Shown: one piece after another, positions 54,933 to 64,000 of the stretch
Layout: each line of letters opens with the position of its first letter
Position numbering within the stretch: position 1 is the first letter of the stretch
Assembly (NCBI GenBank): GCA_002633005.1
Contig: NMRA01000619.1
Location: forward strand, 87,294 to 151,293
Direction: 5' to 3'
Source of the DNA: Phoronis australis
Taxonomy: Eukaryota; Phoronida; Phoronidae
Length of the DNA: 64,000 bases
Program-made: the position numbers and the translations under genes
The notes under the pieces: model-generated
The model's database searches: none
What the model saw: the letters and a program-made list of their open reading frames with translations, nothing else
Told to the model about the DNA's origin: nothing

Positions 54933-55029
54933 TCGGCCGTTGGTGAAATTTTATGGTTGCTTAAAGAATATAAAAATGGCTATTATTTTTTTGCTCAGGG
55001 CGCTGCTATCGGTAATATGTACTTTCTCC

Positions 55030-58000
55030 GTATGTAGCCATTAGAGATTGTGTCTGGAGCAGATTCGGTGTTTATAGAGCCTGGCGCCTTCATCATCCTG
55101 CTGACAAGAAATTTACCTGGAAGAGTCCTGACGCGGTGAAGAAAGCTGGACTTGATTTCTTCCTTACATCAGAAGAAATGTGTGGTTTAATGGAGTCATA
55201 CGGTATTGATTCAGGTTATAGACTTGATGTGATCAAAGTGTAAGCCTCAGTTTTCGAGTAACAAGTTTCACTAGAGGCCAAGGCTTAGGCGATTCAATAA
55301 CTCTCTTTTATCGAATACGGATTATGTTAACTTCGTAAAAAACCATAATCAGCGTTATCGAGGAATACGCAATTATTCTTCAGTTATAACAAGGATAACG
55401 TATCGGCTATTCCTCATGATGAGATACAAATTTCCACTGACGACGCTTTATTTTAATGAAAATAAGAAGTGATTAATTATTTATCTTTGAAAAAAGAAAT
55501 CATCCAAACGCAACAAATGACGCTTTTAGAAAACAAAAGACGCTTTCTTTTGGAGTCAACGGAACAGCCACTCTCAGTTATTTGATTAAATCCTCAAACA
55601 GACCGATAACGAGTTAGAAAATCTTCGAAAGGGACTCATGAGGGGCCACGTAATAAGATCCCGCGCTAGGTGGATTGAACTGGGAGAAAAGCCATTCAAG
55701 TACTTCGCCAATATTACGAAGTTGATAAATTGCGAAGGAAATACTATTAAAAGTCAAAGTGACTTGCTGTCAGAAATCTATACTTTTTATAAATCCCTGT
55801 ACAGTTGTAAAGATGACGATCTGGACGGCGTTGAATTATGTTTGTTATTTTTAGCAAAGGGTCCCAAGCTCACAGGGAACGAACGCGTTACACTCTAGAA
55901 AAAAAATTTCAGTGATGGAAGCTCTTGAGACTGCGATCTATGAGAAAAATAGCAAAACGTCAGGTTCTGATGGCTTCTCATCCGAGTTTTTCAATTTTTT
56001 TGAAAGACATTTCTGTCTTTACGGTGAGATCGTTCAATAAAAGTTTCGAATTGGGTTGCTTACCTGATAGCCAGCATCAAGGTGTAATTTCTATTATTCC
56101 CAAGGGGAAAAGTCAAGAGAGCATCTTGGCAATTGGCGCCCTACCACCCTATTAAATACGAGCTACAAGATTCTTTCGGGCTGTATCGCCTAACGTGCTA
56201 AATCAGTCATTAATAAACTATTAATTGGGATTTATAACGGGATTGTTTATTGGGGAAAATACGAGAACAATATACGGTCTACTTCATTTCAGAGATGAAC
56301 ATAGTATCCCAGGTCTCTTAGTAGGGGTTGACTTCGAAAAAGCATTTGATTCTGTCTCCTGGAATTTTATATACAACACCCTGCGTTTTTTTTTTCAATT
56401 TTGGCAAAAAATTCGTAAATTGGGTTCGCCTTATGAACTAGGGTGCAAAACTTTGTATTGTTCAAGATGGATTCACGTGACAGTTTTTCGAAATTGGTGG
56501 CGGCTGCCGTCATGGAGTCGTTCTATCCCTATCTGTTCATTATTTGTGCAGAGATTATGGCCAGCATGTTTCGGCAAAATAATAATATAAAAGGTAGCAA
56601 TATAGTCTTATCGCAGTTAAACATTTTACAGTATGCCGATGATACAATTCTCTGTTTTGATGGCTGCAACGAATCTCCAATACATTCTACGAATTTGTTG
56701 CACCAGTTTTACAAGTTCTCGAGTTTGAAACCCAACCTGGGAAAAACTCGGTGTATTACGCTTGTCTCCTCGCGTACAGATTCATTTACTGCCCTTGGTA
56801 TCAACTTTCATGTTAACTTAAGAGAAATCTAAACTAATAACCGAGTACGATGACAAAATTTGTGAAATAAGATCAACGTTAACAAAGTAGTCCAAAAAGT
56901 TCTTTAGCACCTTTTGGGAAAATAACTGTCATTAAATCGTTGTGCCCTGCTAAAATTGGTCCATCTCTTGACAACATTGCCCTCTCCATCAGACGACACA
57001 ATTGAATTGCTAGATAAACTATTTTACAGTTTCATCTGGAGCAATAAACTTGACAAAATTAAGAGAACTACCTTGATTCAAGATTTTACGCTGTGAGGGT
57101 GCAAAATAGTTCATCTGAAGTCATTTAATCATCAAATCCCTTAAAATTTCGTGGTTCAGAAGATTGGTACTCAGTGATGGAAGAAAATTTTAATTTCTAC
57201 AAATCACTTCACGCAACTTGCTTCATTTTGGCAAGACCTGTTTTCGTTCTCTCGCTGCTTCGGTTAAAAATCAGTTTTAGGTAGTTTTTCGAAATGTTGG
57301 AAAATTGATTGGCATTTTCACGATTAACAAGGCAAGGAGTCCCTACGAGCCAATTTAGGTTTAATCCCAAAATCTCAATTGACAAAAAATACATATTTTA
57401 CGGAGGTTGGTATGCCAAGGACATTGTATACTGTAATTTACTTAACCTTTTATACCCTGCCTATCTTAATCATGTCATTTTTTCATTGTCGTAAATACTC
57501 TCATTGTCTAGAGTCATCTCTTAATTTATTTCATCTGTCTCAGTTAATTTTTTACCATTATTTGTCATTTAGTTATTGTCTTAATTCTCAACCTTAACTG
57601 TTTTAATTGTATCTTTGTTACGTATATTTCATTGTTGTTTTATTACTTCATTGTATTATATTACTGTTTTTCTTGTTGAGGGCCCTCTTGGAAAGCAGTG
57701 CTATCACTGAAGAGGCCACCCTCATTTTAAATATCACAATAATAAAAAAATAAATATTTATGGTAATTTGATGTCTTATGAAGACTTCTGTAATTATTAC
57801 GGATTTTCTGCACCATCCACTGTATTCATGAGCATGCGATGTGTTGTTCGTAACTTATACATGTGGATTTGTCCCAAATCATTCTTCCTCATCGCCCAAG
57901 GTTTATTACCACTTTCCTCAACACATGTAAAAACGAGAACAGAGTGTATAATAAGTTTATTACTTGCTTATACAAAAAAAAACAAAATTTCAAAGTAAGT

Positions 58001-58715
58001 GGGAAGACTGTCTCAATAGTGAACTTTCAGGTGAATGTTGGAGAACTGTCTATAGATTGAGTTCTTCGTCCAATAAAGACACGAATCTTAAATGGTTCCA
58101 AATATAAAAGACTTACTCAAAAATTCTTAGCACTTATTGTTTCTTATCTAAAATAGGTGCAGTAACTCATCACTCTGACTGTGTACATTCTATGGAAGAG
58201 GCCCAGAGAATCTTTGCCATGTAGTTTGGGAGTGTGAAGTTATTCAGAAGTTTTGAAAGTTGAACTGGTTTACAGCCAAAACAGGAATTGTTATTAGATT
58301 GAAGTTGACAGTTGTTATCTTAGGGAAAGTGGGAGCCAAACATGTGATTAATCTCCTCATTTGCTTAATAAAAGGTCACATGTATAGAGCTAGGTTAAAT
58401 TCCAGACCTCCCTGCTTGGAATGGCTGAAAAATGATATTTTTTGAATATCATAACATAGAAAAGGTAATTTACTTTAAGAGAATGAATTATGAGCACTTT
58501 AGAAAAAGGTCTATCCCTGTAGGACTTTTTGTCTAACGATCTAATAATTACACGTGTGACTATAGTCGATTCCGGTGTGAATGGGGTGTGTATGGTCTTT
58601 ATCAAATACGCTTGTGTATTTACACAAGGAGTAATGTTTATAACAAGCATCACGTTGTTCTTTAAGCTATAGTTGTGAATATAATAAACGTATTATGTCT
58701 GAAAAAAAGAATATA
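55030..58715 (+). pseudogene. L1/Tx1-like LINE relic (endonuclease to C-terminus)
   Basis: In order: the endonuclease end (VYRAWRLHHPADKKFTWKS, GLDFFLTSEEM, and GYRLDVIKV in place of the usual SDH triad); the pre-RT region (ARWIELGEKPFKYFAN); reverse transcriptase motifs spread over three frames (SGSDGFSSEFF, GLLVGVDFEKAFDSVSW, ILQYADDTILCFDG); and a C-terminal region (NLMSYEDFCNYYGFS, then MYRARLNSRPPCLEWLKND). The YADD catalytic box is intact but frameshifts and stops are numerous. Another LINE tail is inserted at about 57424-57755. It cannot be active. Confidence 0.85.
57424..57755 (+). mobile_element. 3' tail of another LINE inserted in the L1-like relic
   Basis: About 330 bp interrupts the relic between GWYAKDIVY and NLMSYEDF codons. 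It ends GAGGGCCCTCTTGGAAAGCA, then GAAGAGGCCACCCTC, then ATAATAAAAAAATAAAT. A GGGCC...TGGAAA...AGGC-CC hairpin-like ending with an AT-rich tail is typical of CR1/Nimb-type LINE 3' ends. Confidence 0.65.
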
Positions 58716-58719
58716 AAAA

Positions 58720-59942
58720 AATCAAACGAAACTAAAATTAAACCACAGTTAATATTATCCTATCTCGAAAATTAAAAAAACACGCCATCTACTGTTTTGC
58801 AACAGATACGTCAGTTTTAACTCACATGCTATTTTAGAAAAAGCAACTTCTTCGCATGTCGAGGCATGGGCCTCACTCGGATATAGGCGCACATTTACGT
58901 GCAGGCACGCAAGCCGAAATGCGCGCATTCTCTCGAAAAAATGCTTTTTATTTCTTTTTCTTAAGAATCATTTTAAATAGCTCACGAAGAGCCATTCTTT
59001 CTAAATTAATACTCAATTAAAACGCATTTGTATATTCTGTAAAGTAACAACTCAGGTTGTGAGGCTGAACACTACTTGGTTTATCATGAGTGTGGAACAT
59101 TTTGTATTCAGCACACCCATGAAATCATGGCAACAGTGACCACGCTTTGTTTTCAGTGTGGCCCTGAAGGCAAACTTCATTCACGGAATAACTCGTCACA
59201 CATCTTTTAGTTCTCGGTAGCACCATCACATCTTGAGAATTCTCAGGTGGCGTGCGTTACAAAATAAAAACAAACAGGAACACGCGAAAACAAAAGGAGA
59301 ATAAAACTATAGTTAGACCGAAAAGTTAAGCTACATTGAAAATGCCCAGTCATGGTCATTTACATGCCGTCCGATCAACAAGCTGATCGGACGTCTTATG
59401 TGAACATGCCAAGAATTGTACGACACTTGGACTACCTCAAAATCCAACGCTGCCTGCTGGTTTGGTAATTGGCCCATTATGTTGCACACCTCATGCAGAG
59501 GCACAGAACAACGCGCGAGCTGTGGACAACATTTGGTTAAAATTCACAGGCTAAAAGTCACACGTCTTTTCCGACTTTAAAAATTCAAATACCAAACAAC
59601 CTGTACTTATCATAAAAGATTCAAATATGCTATTTAAAGACTTTCACTAAAAATCGAAAATTAAAAAGAAAATTCGTCGACCCCAGTGTTTATTGTGGGT
59701 CTGATTATTCAAGAACATAACATCGGCAGCTTGAGGCAATTTAATTAACTACAACCGCATGAGGTCTTTGATCCGAAACGGCAATCCCTGAGGTAGGCAA
59801 ACCGATCGAGTTGCCCAATCTCGACCGGTTCGTGTGTCAGGGTAAGATTCATATCATGAACCATCGCCAGACGTCTAACTGTCTTTTCTTATCATCTTGG
59901 GCCCCAAAACCAAAACAGCAAATCTGTCAGCTTATCAGTGAT
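58720..59942. other. No recognisable gene
   Basis: AT-rich sequence without supported exons or repeats shared with the window. Confidence 0.5.
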
Positions 59943-59945
59943 ATT

Positions 59946-60242
59946 CAGTGGCGGATTTAGGGGGGGGGGNCCATGCCCCCCCCCCCTAATTCTACGAGAT
60001 ACCATTTGGGAGTTCGGGTGCCCGCAAGCAGGGGCTCGTGGGGGGTGAATAAACAACGCATAGGCCCAGAACAAACTGAAGAAACCCCGTTTACCATTTT
60101 TATTTTTTAGTCAACAGGTCGCAACCCCAAACATTCGAGGCCTCTGTGTCCCCACACTTTAGGCTGGGCGCGCGCATCTTTCGGAATTCTGGTCATTCCC
60201 ATGCCCTGGCCCCCCTAACTCAAAATGCTGGATCCGCCCCTG
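59946..60242 (+). mobile_element. hAT-like MITE with G/C runs
   Basis: Starts CAGTGGCGGATTTAGGGGGG and ends GCTGGATCCGCCCCTG, a terminal pattern common in animal hAT non-autonomous elements. The interior carries mirrored G and C runs (with one N at 59970). The flanking octamers GTGATATT / ATGTTACT match only at 5 of 8 positions, so the target duplication is uncertain. A second start of this type lies at 63847. Confidence 0.65.
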
Positions 60243-62033
60243 ATGTTACTGTACTTCGGTTTTGCAGAGAGCTCCCTGTCTCTCACAAAAATTCTGAACA
60301 CAATAGAGGTTCAATAATATTCATTTTCACTAGTCCACGTGTTGTATAGCTAAACTCGACCAACTCATCTCTTTCCACGCCTCTAAGCAAGGTCCTAAAC
60401 CAATATTCAAGCAAGACCACACAGGTGAAGTCATATTCAATGTATATTATGCAACAGTTACTTGGGGTACAGATAAATATTCTTCAACAGATTTAAAAAG
60501 CTGCACCAAATACTTCAATACATAAGTAGAGGATACCAAAACACACCCATGAGAGTCAACGATCTAGCATACTTTGCACTGTGCACACGTAAATGCAGTA
60601 CCATGGGGAATTTGACTCTGACTCTCTCCAAAACCTAGGAACCAGTATTGATTCTTAGTCAAAACCAAACCTCAGAAAAGCGACAGATTTGAATGTTCAG
60701 TAGCAACCTAAATGAACTGTTTGATTAATGACTGACGAAGCTATCCGCAATCAATATTTTGCAATCTGTTAAGACTAATCCACAAAAATCAATGTGCATG
60801 GGAATTTACTTGAAAAAGACTCAAATCAGAAAGTACCACTTGAGGGTTTCCATCTTGCTGCATAACCTCGTAAAACGTCTTTTAAAGGCCTGCACATGGA
60901 AAGTCAGCATGAAGGTCCATAAACTTCAGGCGAATTCCTGTTGTGCAGTATCAGATTAGCATCATGAAGTTAACTGGGAATTTTCAATTGACAAAAATCT
61001 TCCTTCCACCTTATTGTGTGAAACCTCTGTTCACTACTTAAAATTAAACACTACACTGAAGACAACAACAACTACAAACTTTAAAACTCTAAAATTTGGG
61101 AAAACATTCATCAACCAAAACCTCAGAACAAACATCAGTCCACCAGTTAAGTAAAACATTACAAATGAACTTAAGACAATAGTTACAAAAACTAAATCCA
61201 CAAAATCTGGGAAAACAATCATAAGTCACAAATAGCACTGATCAAACCTGCTCAGATACTGATCGCACTTTCCTGAAATACTGGTAACTCAATTTTATAA
61301 ATCATTCATAACTCCGCAACACAATTGATTTCAAGCTGACATGCTTTAATCGGACAATAAGAAAGTCTATCATGATGATGTATCCTCTCATTTAGTAGTT
61401 TGGAGTACATCAGTCAAGCCATTTATATGAAAACGAAAAAAATGTTAAATTTTTTCAGTAAGAAGTCAAAATTTACCTAACACAAGTGCAGGACTCATTC
61501 CTAGGAAATGAAAGTACAAAGATGTTTCCAAGAAATACACTGTACATGCTAGCTACAATGCCAAGCAGGGAATGGAGGAAAACAATGATTAAAGACACAG
61601 GCATCATGATCCGAACTAAAACAGGAATAGTGCAAATGCATGGACTAACTACACTGACACAAACATGAGCCAAGAAATAGCAAACAGGAGTTAAGCACCA
61701 TTTTTGCAAAGTAGTTTAATAACTTAATTCATGATATTAACAAAAAGATGGGCAGACCATTTGCCAATACAGACATCGCCAGAATGTGCATACAACCCAT
61801 CCCAAAGAACAGACATACAAAAAGTTCTAATATAAATGGATAGACTCCATAAACAACAAGATCTATGTCGATACACTTAACTTCTACACAATTGTATCTG
61901 ATACATAAGCCCCCCCCCACGAAGACATAAGTCCCCGCAAAGCCTTAATTGGTCAAACAATGACATAACACAGGATCATGCTCATGATGGTGAGGGCAAA
62001 AGGACATGCCACTGGTAGAACACAGGTTGTAGT
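60243..62033. other. Downstream of the ABCC gene (3' UTR and intergenic)
   Basis: No exon can be supported. On the minus strand this is immediately downstream of the ABCC stop codon, so part is presumably its 3' UTR. Open frames here look incidental. Confidence 0.5.
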
Positions 62034-62148
62034 TTAGTTGACCAGGTTGGCATCCTTTGCCATGCTATAGAAAGCACTACTCTTATCTTGTAGCAGATCT
62101 TGGGGTGAAGCAAACTCTCGAATTTCACCTGCTTCAAGAAGCATCACT
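62034..62148 (-). CDS. ABCC: ABCC/MRP-type transporter, terminal exon
   Basis: Acceptor TTCTTGTTCTAG, then one base completing the previous codon, 37 codons and a TAA stop (115 bp). The peptide VMLLEAGEIREFASPQDLLQ continues DKSSAFYSMAKDANLVN. It matches the extreme C-terminus of MRP proteins (V-x-D-x-G-x-I-x-E-F, S-P-x-x-L-L, F-Y-x-M-A-K-D-A). Phase joins exactly to the exon at 63430-63624. MRP transporters export conjugated organic anions and drugs using ATP. This exon ends nucleotide-binding domain 2 and the protein. Confidence 0.93.
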
Positions 62149-62280
62149 CTAGAACAAGAAAAGGTAATAAGAGTGTTACTGAATAATATACGGATGTGGA
62201 GTATATTATAATTTAATAAGAATATTTATACCACAGTATTAGCCTCGAATGGCCAATACAACCGTGTAAAAACCCATTTA

Positions 62281-62395
62281 GTTATCTCACTAGTGAGATA
62301 ACATTTTGGCGGGAACGGTGGCAGGTTTCGAACCCAGTCCGCAAGAGTTTTGAGTCATCGACTTTACCACTACACCACTCAGCAGCTGACGTCAT
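62281..62395 (-). repeat. tRNA-like SINE head with a perfect 22-bp palindrome
   Basis: The minus strand carries A-box-like TGGTGTAGTGGTAA and B box GGTTCGAAACC at tRNA-like spacing (62320-62392). Downstream on that strand is a perfect palindrome, GTTATCTCACT and its complement, at 62281-62302. A clean anticodon loop is not seen, so a tRNA-derived SINE is more likely than a gene. It lies in the last ABCC intron. Confidence 0.55.
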
Positions 62396-62944
62396 CAAAC
62401 GTGAAAACAGAATACTTATATGAGCAAGCGCAACAATCACATGCTCAACAAAGGGCATTGTACCGACATTTATATGCTATGAAAAATAATTTAAAACCGC
62501 ATTTTAAAAATAAAACAATATTTTAATTCAGTGAAATTTTTCTCTCATGTTCTCTCACTTGTAAATCATCGATCTCCAATTTGAATGCAGATATCGCGTC
62601 ATCACGATCCTTTGGCTTGAGCACTATACTCAGTTACCAGTGGTGACTTACTTTAGAAGACGATATTTTCCCAGTCGAACCTTGGCGTGATAAAATGTGT
62701 AGTAAGCTATAATAGTTTATAAACCTTAATTTATAGATTCACTCTATTTCTATTTTGTTTAAATTTTCTATTGGCTTTGAGTAAAAGCATTATTTGACAA
62801 AAATAGCTCGGCTTTTCTTAAAAGGTCATGACCTTCAACCCCGGGCCTCTGATATAGAAAGCAGTAACGAAGCCGAGGCGAGTCAAGAAAGGTAGATCAA
62901 TTCATTGCAATATTTCTCATTAAGCATGTGGTATAAATATATTT

Positions 62945-63095
62945 TACATGTTCTCAGTCGTTATGCCCCTTTTCTAGAGCCCTCGTGGACTTTGGAAAAT
63001 TATCGCCCTCGGGGCTGATGCCACTCGGGCAATAATTCCCCAAAATCCACCAGGGCTCTAGAATATGGGGGATAACGACTTTGCCATGTAATAAT
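62945..63095. mobile_element. Fold-back MITE in the ABCC intron
   Basis: About 70-bp inverted arms meet near GGGGCTGATG: TTCTAGAGCCCTCGTGGA ... AATTATCGCCC on the left, and GGGCAATAATT ... TCCACCAGGGCTCTAGAA on the right. Outer words CGTTATGCCCC / GGGGGATAACG and TTACATG / CATGTAA extend the match. No coding content is visible. Confidence 0.85.
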
Positions 63096-63189
63096 CTATA
63101 TTTATTTACTCAATATTAAACCATTGTATAGCATATTCAACACTTCATACACTACTGATATATGATGATATGTATAAGAAGGAGTAAAG

Positions 63190-63650
<461 letters not shown>

Positions 63651-63846
63651 TTAAATATATTTATGTGAGCATATGGATCCGTCTTAATCCTTTCCCCCTC
63701 ATTTCGGTCTATTCCATTATTCCTTTGTGTAGGACTACACGTCGTTTTCCCAGCCTTCATATTGGTCTGTTGTTATCATGTGCCTCAAGTTTGGTCAGCT
63801 CTTGGGTCTTATAGGTTGATGATTGTCACATGTCCTTATGGCATAG

Positions 63847-63996
63847 GCGGATTTAGGGGGGGGGGGCAGGAGGCCCAGGCCCCCCCTTTGGCTGCCGCAC
63901 AAAAATAAAACAGCAAGAACGTAGGGAAATGTTGAGTTTATTAATTAACCCCGGTAATTAAAATTGTACGGATGAAACAAGATTTAAATGTGTGCA
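63847..63996 (+). mobile_element. Start of a hAT-like MITE, cut by the window edge
   Basis: GGCGGATTTAGGGGGGGGGG and a following CCCAGGCCCCCCC repeat the terminal pattern of the element at 59946-60242. The right end is not in the window. Confidence 0.45.
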
Positions 63997-64000
63997 NNNN

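Noticed and set aside
55925-56155. Independent small protein genes among the 55.6-58.5 kb frames
   Set aside because: Their order and motifs match a single frame-broken L1/Tx1-type LINE.

Overview
The window looks like nuclear DNA from an animal, probably a marine invertebrate. The protein-coding signal consists of short exons with good splice sites from two conserved metazoan families, spread through long AT-rich introns and buried in transposable elements and tandem repeats. The taxon cannot be fixed from sequence alone. Two exons whose 3' ends are tandemly copied into the adjoining intron recall boundary-spanning minisatellites that I remember being described in amphioxus, but this is only suggestive. 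One 148-base assembly gap (41387-41534) and a few single Ns are present.

Host genes. (1) A TMC (transmembrane channel-like) gene lies on the minus strand at about 25292-13350. Six exons can be read (25062-25292, 23875-23981, 16821-16969, 16262-16343, 14154-14426, 13350-13495), covering the cytoplasmic N-terminus through the second membrane segment. The 82-bp exon at 16262-16343 was inferred from splice phase. Neither the start nor the rest of the channel is visible. (2) The last two coding exons of an ABCC/MRP-type ABC transporter lie on the minus strand at 63430-63624 and 62034-62148. Together they carry the end of nucleotide-binding domain 2 and the stop codon. (3) A weaker plus-strand first exon at 53727-53925 resembles the start of an IRS/Dok-type PTB domain.

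Mobile DNA, left to right. Four copies of a TIR family with TA target duplications and termini CCGTAAACGTTCGGGTTAAC lie at 1-501, 4248-6801, 28083-29638 plus 36045-36105, and 49316-51654. A second TA family (CCGTATTCGCCGTAATAA) lies at 11424-12898, 20327-21786 and 25454-25876. A TTAA-target family (AGGAGAATGCCACCC) lies at 14573-16250, 18351-19826 and 40006-44444. A Ty3/Gypsy-like retrotransposon (29644-36039, two 153-bp LTRs, many frameshifts) sits inside the third copy of the first family, and its protease is itself split by a 1.1-kb Helentron-like element (31007-32142). A young gag-only LTR element (41139-43751) sits inside a TTAA element, which sits inside another TA element (39935-45471). 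A second Helentron-like copy (48325 to about 51830) is split by a TA-family element. LINE relics lie at 8030-8605 and 55030-58715.

Tandem and other repeats. Two blocks (about 6830-10640 and 22030-23725) are built from degenerate units of roughly 130-157 bp, most carrying a motif resembling the CTCF core. A 790-bp imperfect palindrome at 24046-24827 carries a THAP-like zinc-finger start in each arm. Several minisatellites have unit lengths of 33, 36, 95, 105, 188 and 207 bp. No CRISPR array, rRNA, bacterial operon or intact autonomous transposon was seen. The host genes are independent of one another; most of the window's structure is nested insertion and tandem duplication inside and between them.
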